Assembly (NCBI RefSeq): GCF_013408655.1
Contig: NZ_JACCBP010000001.1
Location: 1 to 64,000 of the forward strand
DNA from: Pigmentiphaga litoralis
GTDB lineage: Bacteria > Pseudomonadota > Gammaproteobacteria > Burkholderiales > Burkholderiaceae_B
Direction: 5' to 3'
Length of the DNA: 64,000 nucleotides
Shown: piece after piece, positions 42,048 to 50,994 of the stretch
How positions within the stretch are numbered: position 1 is the first letter of the stretch
How the letters are laid out: each line of letters starts with the position of its first letter
Notes under the pieces: model-generated
What the model saw: only the letters and a program-made list of their open reading frames with translations
The model's database searches: none
What the model was told of the DNA's origin: nothing
Translations under genes and position numbers: made by a program

Positions 42048-44579
42048 ATGACCACTGCCGCACGTGCACGCCGCTCCCCCTTTGCCGTCTTCCTGCAGGC
42101 ATGGCGCATGACCACACGCGACTGGCGCGCGGGCGAACTCAAACTGCTGGGACTGGCACTGGTCATTGCCGTGGCATCGGTCACCAGCGTGGGATTCCTG
42201 GCGGACCGGATCCGGCTTGCGCTGGAACGTGACGCGGGCCAGTTGCTGGGCGCCGACCTGGTGATCAACGCCGATGCGCCCGTGTCGCCCGAACTGCGGG
42301 AACGCGCGCAGGCGGCCGGCCTGACGGTGGCTGATACGCTGCAGTTTCCGTCCATGGCCAGTGCGGGGCAGGGCGACGCCCAGCGCTCCCAGCTGGCGTC
42401 GCTGAAGGCGGTGGCGCCAGGGTATCCGTTGCGGGGCAATTTGCGGGTGGCGCAGGCGCCCGATGGCCCGGACCAGGTCACCCGCGACGTTCCCCCACCC
42501 GGCAAGGTCTGGGTGGACGGCCAGTTGCTGGCGCTGCTGGATGTGAAGATGGGCGATTCCATCACGCTGGGTGACAAGTCCTTCCAAATCGATCGGGTAA
42601 TCGTGATCGAGCCCGACAAGGGCATGAACTTCATCAATGTGGCGCCCCGCGTCATGATCCGTACCGATGACGTGGCCGCGACCGGACTGATCGCTTTCGG
42701 CAGCCGCGTCACCTACCGCACCCTGATCGCCGGCAAGCCCGGCGACATCCGCGGTTTTTCCAGCTGGCTGAACGAGCACCTGAGCCGCGGTCAGCGCGTC
42801 GATTCGATCGAATCGGGCCGCCCGGAAATGCGCCAGACCATCGACCGCGCACAGCAATTCCTGTCCTTGGTGGCCTTGCTGGCGGCGTTGCTGGCCGCGG
42901 TTGCGGTGGCCCTGTCGGCTCGCCGGTTCACGCTGCGTCACATTGAAAGCGTGGCGGTCATGCGTTGCCTGGGGGCCACCCAGTCGCACCTGACGCGGCT
43001 GTTTGCGGTGGAATTTTTTATCGTCGCGGTCATTGCTGCGGCGGTCGGCAGCGCGATCGGCTATGCCGCGCATGAAGGGCTGATCTTTGCGTTGGGCGGC
43101 CTGATCACGTCCGACCTTCCCCCGGCGTCCCCGTTGCCAGCCTTCCAGGGTTTCCTGGCGGGCGTCTGGCTGCTGCTGGGCTTTGCGTTGCCGCCGCTGG
43201 CGCAGCTGCGCCATGTGCCGCCCGTGCGCGTGCTGCGCCGGGACACGGGCGTTCCGCAGGCGCGCACGGCATTGGGCTATGCGTTGGGGGCGCTGGGCTT
43301 CTGCCTGCTGCTGGTCTGGTTCGCACGCGACCTGCGCCTGGGCCTCATGATCGCCGGTGGCTTTTTGGGCGGCTTTGCCGTGTTCGCGGGCGTGGCGTGG
43401 TTTGGCGTCCGGCTGCTGGAACCGGTGCGCCATTGGCGGCATGGGTCGGTGGCGCTGCGCTTCGCGCTGGCCGGCGTGGTACGCCGCCGCGGCGCCACGG
43501 TGGCGCAGGTGTGCGCCCTGGCGATCGGCCTGATGGCCTTGTTGCTGTTGTCCATTACCCGGACCGACCTGGTCGAAGGGTGGCGTCGGTCGGCGCCGGC
43601 CGACGCGCCCAATCGGTTCGTGATCAACATCCAGCCGGAACAGCGCGATCTGATCGCCCAGCGCCTGAAAGAAGCCGGGCTGCCGCAGGTCGAGCTCTAC
43701 CCCATGGTGCGCGGCCGCCTGATCGAAGTGAACGGCGCGCCCATCGGCCCCGACCAGTTCGAAGACGAACGGGCCAAGCGCCTGGTGGATCGAGAATTCA
43801 ATCTGTCGTACATGCGTGATCTGCCGGGCCACAACCGGGTGGAAGCGGGTCAGTGGCTCGCGCCCGGGCAGGCCGAGGTATCGATGGAAACCGGCATTGC
43901 CAAGACCCTGAACCTGAAGCTGGGCGACCAGCTCAAGTACGACATTGCCGGCAATATCGTCGATGTGAAGGTGACCAGCCTGCGCGCGCTCGACTGGGAT
44001 TCCATGAAGGTCAATTTCTTTGCGATCATGTCGCCGCAGGTGCTCGAACCCATGCCGCAAAGCTGGATCACGTCGATCCATCTGCCCGAGTCGAAGGTGG
44101 GCTTTACCAACGCGCTGATCAAGGAATTTCCGAACCTGACCATCTTCGACACCGGCGCCATTCTGCGCCAGGTGCAGTCGGTGCTCGATCAGGTGATCGC
44201 CGCCGTGCAGTTCCTGTTCCTCTTCACGCTGGCCGCCGGGTGCCTGGTGCTGTATGCGGCGCTGGCCTCGACGCGCGACGAACGCGTGCGCGAAGCCGGC
44301 CTGCTTCGGGCGCTGGGCGCCACGCGCCGGCAGTTGTCGATGGCACAGTGGCTGGAACTGTCGGCCATAGGCGCGCTGGCCGGGCTGCTGGCATCGGTCG
44401 GTGCGACGGCGGTGGCCTGGGCCCTGGCGCGTTTCGTGTTCAACTTCGCGCTGTCGCCCAATGTGTGGGTATGGTTTGCCGGGCTGGGCATCGGCATCGG
44501 CTGCGCGGTGATTGGCGGCTGGATGGGCCTGCGCGGTGTGCTGCGCCAGCCGCCGCTGGCCACCCTGCGCGAAGCGTGA
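42048..44579 (+). CDS. Large FtsX-domain ABC permease (YbbP-like)
   Basis: This 843-residue inner-membrane protein has one N-terminal helix (about residues 33-50), a large periplasmic region, and three central helices with a further helix cluster at about residues 340-460. A second periplasmic domain and C-terminal FtsX helices follow. YbbP-type permeases work with a YbbA/LolD-like ATPase and a lipase-like TesA in envelope lipid handling. No such ATPase is adjacent here, so the partner is presumably elsewhere. No strong ribosome-binding site precedes the ATG; an internal ATG (MTTRDWRAG) 20 codons in is possible. Confidence 0.85.
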   Translation: MTTAARARRSPFAVFLQAWRMTTRDWRAGELKLLGLALVIAVASVTSVGFLADRIRLALERDAGQLLGADLVINADAPVSPELRERAQAAGLTVADTLQFPSMASAGQGDAQRSQLASLKAVAPGYPLRGNLRVAQAPDGPDQVTRDVPPPGKVWVDGQLLALLDVKMGDSITLGDKSFQIDRVIVIEPDKGMNFINVAPRVMIRTDDVAATGLIAFGSRVTYRTLIAGKPGDIRGFSSWLNEHLSRGQRVDSIESGRPEMRQTIDRAQQFLSLVALLAALLAAVAVALSARRFTLRHIESVAVMRCLGATQSHLTRLFAVEFFIVAVIAAAVGSAIGYAAHEGLIFALGGLITSDLPPASPLPAFQGFLAGVWLLLGFALPPLAQLRHVPPVRVLRRDTGVPQARTALGYALGALGFCLLLVWFARDLRLGLMIAGGFLGGFAVFAGVAWFGVRLLEPVRHWRHGSVALRFALAGVVRRRGATVAQVCALAIGLMALLLLSITRTDLVEGWRRSAPADAPNRFVINIQPEQRDLIAQRLKEAGLPQVELYPMVRGRLIEVNGAPIGPDQFEDERAKRLVDREFNLSYMRDLPGHNRVEAGQWLAPGQAEVSMETGIAKTLNLKLGDQLKYDIAGNIVDVKVTSLRALDWDSMKVNFFAIMSPQVLEPMPQSWITSIHLPESKVGFTNALIKEFPNLTIFDTGAILRQVQSVLDQVIAAVQFLFLFTLAAGCLVLYAALASTRDERVREAGLLRALGATRRQLSMAQWLELSAIGALAGLLASVGATAVAWALARFVFNFALSPNVWVWFAGLGIGIGCAVIGGWMGLRGVLRQPPLATLREA

Positions 44580-44601
44580 AGACACGTACGGACAAGAGGA
44601 T

Positions 44602-45039
44602 ATGAACGACACGACAAGCACCATTCCGGCCACGCAGCCGATGACCCCGACAGACCACACCCGCACGGTGTACGAGCTGATCGGCGGTGAAGCGCGCGTC
44701 AAGGAATTGGTGGACAGGTTCTACGACTTGATGGACCTGGACAACGATCTGAAGGAACTGCGCGCGGCGCATGGGCCGTCGCTCGAAAACGCCCGCAACC
44801 GCCTGTTCTGGTTCCTGTGCGGCTGGATGGGCGGCCCGGACCATTACGTCAGCCAGTTCGGCCATCCGCGCTTGCGGATGCGGCACATGCCGTTTGCCAT
44901 CGGCAGCCAGGAACGCGACCAGTGGGTGCTGTGCATGGGCCGCGCGATGCAGGACGTCGGCGTGGAACCAGGCCTGGCCGAACGGCTGCTGGCGTCGTTC
45001 TTCAATACCGCCGACTGGATGCGCAACCGCAACACCTGA
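44602..45039 (+). CDS. Group II truncated haemoglobin
   Basis: This 145-residue globin has the TrHb2 marks: an FYDLMD B-helix with Tyr41, proximal His95 in RMRHMPFAIG, and Trp108 in RDQWVLCM at G8. The first 20 or so residues are a flexible extension. Such globins bind oxygen or NO and often serve in NO or peroxide defence. AAGAGGAT lies just before the ATG. It follows the permease by 22 bp and may be co-transcribed. Catalase and DNA-repair genes are close by. Confidence 0.93.
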   Translation: MNDTTSTIPATQPMTPTDHTRTVYELIGGEARVKELVDRFYDLMDLDNDLKELRAAHGPSLENARNRLFWFLCGWMGGPDHYVSQFGHPRLRMRHMPFAIGSQERDQWVLCMGRAMQDVGVEPGLAERLLASFFNTADWMRNRNT

Positions 45040-45127
45040 CGGTTGCCGCTGCGGTGATCGGCCTTGCCGCGTCGTTCAATCGGCCCCGCCGCTTCCTTTA
45101 GAATGCCGTCTTTCGAAGGGGCCTGGT

Positions 45128-46630
45128 TTGACCGAAATCGTAGGGTGGGTGACGGCAGCTGCTGCCGTGTTGGCAGCGATTGGTGCGTGGGTGGCGGTGG
45201 TGCGCCAGCCGCAAGGCACGGATGCACAGTCGATCGACGCCACCGAAGCCATGCTGGATCGGCAGGACAATCTGGAGCGCCAGTTGCGCGCCGACCTGCA
45301 GGACACGCAACGCGCCCTGCGCACGGAAATCGCGGAATCCATGCGTGGGCTGCGCACGGAACTGACGCACAGCCTGACCCAGAATCAGCAGGCGTTGGGC
45401 GGCCAGCAGGCCCAACAGGCGCAGCTGCTGCATCAGCAGCTGGACGCCTTCTCGCAAAATTTGAGCACGCTCACCGCGCATCTGCAGGAACGGTTCGATC
45501 ACCTGCGCACGTCGCTGGCGCGCGATGCCGTGGCGGCCCGGGAAGAGGGCGCTGCGTCCCTGCAAGGCTTTGCCGATCGCTTCGAACAACAGCTGCGCGT
45601 GCTGACCGAAGCGAACGAGCGCCGCATGACCGACGTGCGCAACGTGGTCGAAACGCGCCTGAAAGACATGCAGGCCGACAACGGCGTCAAGCTTGAAGAA
45701 ATGCGCCGCACCGTCGATGAGAAGCTGCACGCCACGCTTGAACAGCGGCTTGGGGAATCGTTCAAGCTGGTGTCTGACCGCCTGGAATCCGTGCACAAGG
45801 GGCTGGGCGAAATGCAGACCCTGGCGGCCGGGGTAGGCGATCTCAAACGTGTGCTGACCAATGTGAAATCGCGCGGCACCTGGGGGGAAGTGCAGCTGGG
45901 CATGCTGATCGAACAGATCATGACGCCGGCTCAATATGGCCGCAACGTCAAGCCCATCCCGGGCAGCGACGAACTGGTCGAATTTGCCATCCGCCTGCCG
46001 GGCCGGGGTGACGGCGGCGTGCCCGTGTGGCTGCCAATCGATGCCAAGTTTCCGAAAGAAGAATATGAGCGCCTGGTGGATGCCCAAGACCGCGCCGACG
46101 TGGAAGCGGTGCGATCAGCCGGCGTGGCGTTTGAACGGGGGGTCGAACTCGAAGGCAAACGCATCGGCACCAAGTACGTCGCGCCGCCGCACACCACCGA
46201 CTTTGCCATCATGTTCCTGCCTACCGAAGGCCTGTATGCCGAGGTGCTTCGGCGCACGGCCCTGATGGACCGGCTGCAGGCCCTGCGTATCAACGTGGCC
46301 GGCCCGAGCAATCTGTCGGCCCTGCTCAATAGCCTGCAGATGGGATTCCGCACCCTGGCCATCGAGCAACGGTCGTCCGAAGTCTGGAACGTGCTGGGCG
46401 CGGTCAAGTCCGAGTTCGGCAAGTTTGGCGAGGCCCTGGCCAGCGTGAAGAAAACGCTCGAAACCGCCAGCAACAAGATCGGCCAGACGGAAACCCGGAC
46501 TCGTGCGATGCTTCGCAACTTGAAGAGCGTGGAGGCCCTGCCGGAGACCGAAGCACAGCGTCTGCTCGGCACGCGGCCCGAAGATATGGCAAGCGAAGAA
46601 GCGGACGACGCCGCGGCCAGCCCCGGTTGA
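45128..46630 (+). CDS. rmuC: DNA recombination protein RmuC
   Basis: The 500-residue protein has an N-terminal membrane helix (about residues 5-22) and a long coiled coil to about residue 240. The PD-(D/E)XK-like RmuC nuclease domain follows (GTWGEVQLGMLIEQIM, VWLPIDAKFPKEEYERL, HTTDFAIMFLPTEGLYAEV). RmuC limits inverted-repeat rearrangement. I chose a TTG start because AAGGGG lies 6 bp upstream and it directly precedes the membrane helix. Upstream ATGs in frame fall in the globin gene. Confidence 0.92.
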   Translation: MTEIVGWVTAAAAVLAAIGAWVAVVRQPQGTDAQSIDATEAMLDRQDNLERQLRADLQDTQRALRTEIAESMRGLRTELTHSLTQNQQALGGQQAQQAQLLHQQLDAFSQNLSTLTAHLQERFDHLRTSLARDAVAAREEGAASLQGFADRFEQQLRVLTEANERRMTDVRNVVETRLKDMQADNGVKLEEMRRTVDEKLHATLEQRLGESFKLVSDRLESVHKGLGEMQTLAAGVGDLKRVLTNVKSRGTWGEVQLGMLIEQIMTPAQYGRNVKPIPGSDELVEFAIRLPGRGDGGVPVWLPIDAKFPKEEYERLVDAQDRADVEAVRSAGVAFERGVELEGKRIGTKYVAPPHTTDFAIMFLPTEGLYAEVLRRTALMDRLQALRINVAGPSNLSALLNSLQMGFRTLAIEQRSSEVWNVLGAVKSEFGKFGEALASVKKTLETASNKIGQTETRTRAMLRNLKSVEALPETEAQRLLGTRPEDMASEEADDAAASPG

Positions 46631-46698
46631 CGCCATTCCTGCGATGATCGCATCGTTGCCATGGACAACCATGTCGTGGATCACGGCAAGGAGGCAGC

Positions 46699-48489
46699 AT
46701 GGATCGCTTCAGTACCCACGAGATCGACAACCAGGTCGATCCGCTTCCCGACTATTCCCTGTTCACGAGCGATGACGCCCTGCGTGAGGGCGTGCATCGC
46801 GAAGGCGCCGCGGCCTTCGTGCCAGCGCTGGAAGCGCACGGCGCGTGGCTGGGACTGGCATCGACCCGCGACGCGGGCAGGCTGGCCAATCGCCATCCGC
46901 CGGAATTGATTGCCTTCGACCAGGTCGGGCGCCGTGTCGATCGAATCGAATGCCATCCCGCGTGGACCACTTTGCTCACGGGCATGTGGACGCAAGGACT
47001 GCACACCCGTTCCACCGCCGCGCACAGTCCCGGCGAGCCGAGCAGCCCGAGCAGCCCCTCTGCAACGAACGGCCCGGCCAGCAAGGCCGCAACTTTCCCG
47101 GGATCGCACGTGGCGCGCATCGCCGGCTACCTGATGCAGGGCCAGGTCGAAGCCGGCACCCTGTGCCCGACCACCATGACCTTCGCGGCGCACGTCGTGC
47201 TCGAAGACGAACCCGCTGGCGAGATCGACTTTGCACGCGACTGGCTGCCTGCGATGCGGTCCACCGACTTCGACCCGTCGGACCAACCCATCTCGCACAA
47301 ACGATCGGCGCTGATCGGCATGGGCCTGACCGAAAAGCAGGGCGGTTCCGACCTGCGCGACACGCGCACCCGCGCGGCGCCCCTGAACGCGTCCGGCGCG
47401 TCCGGCGCCTCCGGCACAGCGGGCCGCGGCCAGGCCTACAGGCTGGTCGGCCACAAGTGGTTTTATTCCGTGCCGCAGTCCGACGCACACTTGGTGCTGG
47501 CACAGGCCGATAGCGGATTAAGCTGCTTTTTCGTGCCGCGCTGGCGGCCCGACGGCACGCGCAATGCGGTGCACATCCAGCGGCTGAAAGACAAACTGGG
47601 CAACCGCAGCAATCCCAGCGCCGAAGTGGAATTTTGCGATGCCTGGGGCGTGATGGTCGGTGAACCCGGGCGAGGCCTGCAGGTGCTGTTGAACATGGCC
47701 ACGCTGACGCGGCTCGATTGCGTGGCCGGCAGCGCCGCGCTGTTGCGGCAGGCAGTGGTGCAGGCCATGCACCATTGCGCCGGACGGAAGGCATTCGGCG
47801 CACGGCTGCTTGACCAACCCCTGATGCGGCATGTGCTGGCTGACCTGGCGCTGGAAAGCGAAGCGGCCACGGCCCTGGCCTTGCGGCTGGCCGGCGCATT
47901 CGACCGGCCCGACGATCTGCTGGAACGCGCGATCCGCCGTATCGTCACGCCCGCGGCCAAATACTGGGTGACCAAACGTGCGGTGGCCGCGATTGGCGAA
48001 TGCCTGGAAACCTGGGGCGGCAATGGCTATGTCGAAACCGGGCCTATGCCGCGCCTGTATCGCGAAGCGCCGGTCAATGCCATCTGGGAAGGGTCGGGAA
48101 ACGTCATGTGCCTGGATGTGCAGCGCGCGATCGCCCGCGAGCCCGAGTCGTTTGCGGTGCTGGTGGCCGAGCTTCGCAACAGCGTCGGCATCTACCCCGC
48201 CTACGACCGGGCGCTGGATGAATGCCTGGTGCTGTGCGCCGAGGCGTCCCCCTACCAGGCCCGCCGCGCCGCCAGCCTGCTGGCCTTGTTGCTGCAAAGC
48301 GCGATCCTGATGCGACATGCGCCCCTGGCGGTGTCGCAGGCCTTTATCGCGGCGCGACTGGGCGCATCGAGCTGGCTGGCGGGCGATGGCGGCGTGCCCG
48401 AGGCGCTGGTTGATCCGATTCTTGCGCGGGCGTGGCCACCGTCAGTGGTGGTCGCGCCCGAGACGACGCTGACCGACGATCCGGCCTGA
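46699..48489 (+). CDS. aidB: AidB-like acyl-CoA dehydrogenase family protein
   Basis: This 596-residue flavoprotein is an AidB homologue (541 aa in E. coli). It has GMGLTEKQGGSDLRD in the FAD region, LGNRSNPSAEVEF, and the C-terminal TWGGNGYVETGPMPRLYRE and IWEGSGNVMCLD motifs. AidB binds DNA and FAD and is part of the alkylation response, possibly destroying alkylating agents. Two low-complexity insertions (Ser/Pro/Ala at about residues 105-130, and GASGASG at about 234) enlarge it. It follows rmuC by 68 bp, so the two could be one DNA-protection unit. Confidence 0.92.
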   Translation: MDRFSTHEIDNQVDPLPDYSLFTSDDALREGVHREGAAAFVPALEAHGAWLGLASTRDAGRLANRHPPELIAFDQVGRRVDRIECHPAWTTLLTGMWTQGLHTRSTAAHSPGEPSSPSSPSATNGPASKAATFPGSHVARIAGYLMQGQVEAGTLCPTTMTFAAHVVLEDEPAGEIDFARDWLPAMRSTDFDPSDQPISHKRSALIGMGLTEKQGGSDLRDTRTRAAPLNASGASGASGTAGRGQAYRLVGHKWFYSVPQSDAHLVLAQADSGLSCFFVPRWRPDGTRNAVHIQRLKDKLGNRSNPSAEVEFCDAWGVMVGEPGRGLQVLLNMATLTRLDCVAGSAALLRQAVVQAMHHCAGRKAFGARLLDQPLMRHVLADLALESEAATALALRLAGAFDRPDDLLERAIRRIVTPAAKYWVTKRAVAAIGECLETWGGNGYVETGPMPRLYREAPVNAIWEGSGNVMCLDVQRAIAREPESFAVLVAELRNSVGIYPAYDRALDECLVLCAEASPYQARRAASLLALLLQSAILMRHAPLAVSQAFIAARLGASSWLAGDGGVPEALVDPILARAWPPSVVVAPETTLTDDPA

Positions 48490-48609
48490 GCCCGGCAGGC
48501 AGTTGTCCTGGGTCGCAGGCTTTCTCGTCAGGCCCGCGGGCGCCTCTGCTACAGTGTCCGCTCCAGTCCAATCCGCGCGCCTTGCGCCCGCACTTTTTAC
48601 TTAGATGCC

Positions 48610-49296
48610 ATGCTTTCTCAACAGGAACTCAAGCAGCAGGCGGCCGATGCGGCCCTGCAATTCGTCGATGAAGTCGCCGCGCCCGACGTCGTGATCGGTG
48701 TCGGCACGGGCTCGACCGCCGACCTGTTCATCGATGGCCTTGCCGCCTACCAGGGCCGCATCCGCGGCGCGGTCGCGAGTTCCGAACGCAGCGCGGCGCG
48801 GCTAGCTTCGCACGGCATCGAAGTGTTCGACCTGAACGATGTGGCATGGATGCCCATCTATGTCGATGGCGCCGACGAGATCGACGACCATCTGCACATG
48901 ATCAAGGGTGGCGGCGGCGCGCTGACACGCGAAAAGATCGTGGCGTCGGTGGCCGAAAAATTCATCTGCATTGCCGACGAATCCAAGCTGGTCGAGCACA
49001 TGGGCACCTTCCCGCTGCCGATCGAAGTGATCCCGATGGCGCGTGAAGCCGTCGCGCGCATCGTGCGCCTGCTCGGCGGGACACCGAACCTGCGCGCCGG
49101 ATTCACGACCGACAACGGCAACATGATCCTCGACGTCAAGGGCATGCGCATCACCGAACCCCAGGGGCTCGAAAAGGTGCTCAACGACATTCCAGGCATC
49201 GTCACCAATGGCCTGTTCGCCCTGCGCGGCGCCGACGTGGCCCTGCTGGCGACCCAGTCCGGCGTGCGCCGGCTCGACAAGCCCCGCCACGCCTGA
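48610..49296 (+). CDS. rpiA: Ribose-5-phosphate isomerase A
   Basis: The 228-residue enzyme interconverts ribose-5-phosphate and ribulose-5-phosphate. Its motifs are [12 protein letters not shown] (phosphate loop, about residue 30), [29 protein letters not shown] (active-site Asp and Glu, split here by function) and a [13 protein letters not shown] strand. Length is typical. It stands between aidB and phoU in the same direction but with wide spacers. Confidence 0.96.
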   Translation: MLSQQELKQQAADAALQFVDEVAAPDVVIGVGTGSTADLFIDGLAAYQGRIRGAVASSERSAARLASHGIEVFDLNDVAWMPIYVDGADEIDDHLHMIKGGGGALTREKIVASVAEKFICIADESKLVEHMGTFPLPIEVIPMAREAVARIVRLLGGTPNLRAGFTTDNGNMILDVKGMRITEPQGLEKVLNDIPGIVTNGLFALRGADVALLATQSGVRRLDKPRHA

Positions 49297-49439
49297 GCAT
49301 CATGGATCCGCCACGGGCGCCGCGCCTGTGGTCCGGAAGCGACGCCTTGCGCGGCGACATATTCCGGTCACATGATGTTCATAAACTGCTTGCTGGATTT
49401 CGCCCTCGCTACTCTGCCACTGTCTCGTAAGGAGCCGGC

Positions 49440-50141
49440 ATGACTGAACATACCAATAAACAATACGACGCTGAACTCGAAGAGGTCCGCTCGCGCTTCC
49501 TCCAGATGGGCGGCCTGGTCGAGTCCCAGATTACCGGCGCGATCGACGGCCTGGCGAACGGCGACCTGGTGGCGCTCGACGCCGTGGTCCAGCGCGACGC
49601 CGAAGTGAACCGTTTCGAAGTCGAACTGGATGAGGCCTGCAGCCACATCCTGGCGCGCCGCCAGCCAACCGCGGGCGATCTGCGCATGATGATCACGGTC
49701 ATCAAGATGATCACCGACATGGAACGCGCCGGCGACGAAGCCGAGAAGATCGCGCGGATGGCCAAGCTCATCCATGAAGCCGGCCGCATGAACATGCCGG
49801 CCGTGGAACTCTGGCACATGGCCAACAGCGTCGTGACGATGCTGCGCAAGGCGCTGGACGCCTTCGCCCGCCTGGACGCGCAAGCCGCGGCCCAGGTCGT
49901 GCGCCAGGACAAGGTGGTCGATGCCGAGTGGCAAGGCGTGATCCGGCAGCTGGTGACCTACATGATCGAAGATCCGCGCACCATTTCGCGGTCGATCGAA
50001 CTGCTGTTCATCGCCAAGGCGCTGGAGCGGATCGGCGACCATGCCAAGAACATGTGCGAACTGGTGGTCTACATGGTCAAGGGTCGGGACGTGCGTCACA
50101 CGGGCGTGGACAACGTGGAACGCGAAGCCGCCGCCAACTGA
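49440..50141 (+). CDS. phoU: Phosphate signalling protein PhoU
   Basis: This 233-residue protein consists of two three-helix PhoU repeats with metal-binding motifs ERAGDEAEKIARM and ERIGDHAKNMCELV. PhoU represses the Pho regulon through PhoR and the Pst transporter. AAGGAGCCGGC is a strong ribosome-binding site. Usually phoU follows pstSCAB; here no pst gene is near, so it is a separated copy or relies on pst elsewhere. A perfect terminator follows. Confidence 0.96.
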   Translation: MTEHTNKQYDAELEEVRSRFLQMGGLVESQITGAIDGLANGDLVALDAVVQRDAEVNRFEVELDEACSHILARRQPTAGDLRMMITVIKMITDMERAGDEAEKIARMAKLIHEAGRMNMPAVELWHMANSVVTMLRKALDAFARLDAQAAAQVVRQDKVVDAEWQGVIRQLVTYMIEDPRTISRSIELLFIAKALERIGDHAKNMCELVVYMVKGRDVRHTGVDNVEREAAAN

Positions 50142-50156
50142 TCGTTGCGGCAGGAC

Positions 50157-50197
50157 AAAAAAAAACCGATGCGTATCGAGCGCATCGGTTTTTTTTT
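50157..50197. terminator. Bidirectional intrinsic terminator after phoU
   Basis: AACCGATGCG / CGCATCGGTT arms with a 7-nt loop are flanked by A- and T-runs of eight or more. It sits between convergent phoU and yggX. Confidence 0.93.
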
Positions 50198-50232
50198 GGG
50201 CTGGCGGGATGGAAACGCCAGCGTGGCGGCGG

Positions 50233-50505
50233 TCAGGCCGTCGGGGGCACGTAGCCGTGCACGTCAACCGTGCCGTCTTCGAACAGAAACTTTTCCATCT
50301 GCTGCGCCAGGTACTTGCGGGCGCGGCTGTCCGCCAGGTTCAGGCGGTTTTCGTTGACCAGGCGCGTCTGGTTCTGCACCCAGTCGGCCCACGCTTCCTT
50401 GGACACGTTCTGGTAGATGCGCGCGCCCAGTTCACCGGGGTAGGGGGCGTAATCCAGCCCTTCGGCTTCGCGCTTGAGTTTGACGCATTGAATCATTCGA
50501 GCCAT
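50233..50505 (-). CDS. yggX: Probable Fe(2+)-trafficking protein YggX
   Basis: This 90-residue protein begins [17 protein letters not shown], with the conserved Cys7 used in Fe-S protection, and contains [18 protein letters not shown] and a QMEKFLFE end. YggX guards Fe-S clusters against oxidants and takes part in iron trafficking. It is divergent from the zinc-ribbon-like unknown gene. Confidence 0.96.
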   Translation of the reverse strand: MARMIQCVKLKREAEGLDYAPYPGELGARIYQNVSKEAWADWVQNQTRLVNENRLNLADSRARKYLAQQMEKFLFEDGTVDVHGYVPPTA

Positions 50506-50571
50506 GGGGCACCTGCAAAAAGAGAGTTGCGATCTGTCGATTGTAGCGAAGTCGACCGCCTACAATGCCGC

Positions 50572-50994
50572 ATGGACGCTGCCTCTCTTTTGCGCTGGAC
50601 CGCCGCCGACCTTCGTCAGGCCGCCCATGCCGCACACATTTCCCGTCACGATGGCCCGGACGCGGCCGCTTCAACGGCTTGCCTGTCCTGCCATGCGCTG
50701 GTCTGCCCGGGCTGGGAATCGCTGCCCGTGTACTTTGACCAGACCCGCCTGGAACGGGTGGCGACCCTGCGGGCCCCCGACGATGAGTCCCCCACGGTCG
50801 AAGAATTCCACCCCGACGGCACGCACAGCTGGTCGGCTGACGCCCCCATCGCCCCGGACTGGTTTCCCTACAACCGATGCGATGTGTGGCGCTGCCTGAC
50901 CTGCCGCTGCCTGTTCCTGCGCTATACGGAATACGGCGGCTATTACGTGGACGAGCGCGTGCGCGAAGTGCGGGCAGAGCTTATTCCGCAGTGA
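50572..50994 (+). CDS. Small protein with two cysteine pairs (zinc-ribbon-like), unknown function
   Basis: I do not recognise a named family. The 140-residue protein has a CLSCHALVC cluster (about residues 37-45) and a second CLTCRC cluster (about 108-113) followed by LFLRYTEYGGYYVDERVRE. The spacing suggests a split zinc ribbon or similar metal site. There is no signal or membrane helix. The ATG follows a TACAAT hexamer that could be a -10 box only about 6 bp upstream, so the transcript may be leaderless. Its 3' end overlaps the convergent Bug gene by 14 bp. Confidence 0.75.
   Translation: MDAASLLRWTAADLRQAAHAAHISRHDGPDAAASTACLSCHALVCPGWESLPVYFDQTRLERVATLRAPDDESPTVEEFHPDGTHSWSADAPIAPDWFPYNRCDVWRCLTCRCLFLRYTEYGGYYVDERVREVRAELIPQ

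Noticed and set aside
49311..49332. Terminator after rpiA
   Set aside because: CCACGGGCG / CGCCTGTGG can pair imperfectly, but there is no T-tract.
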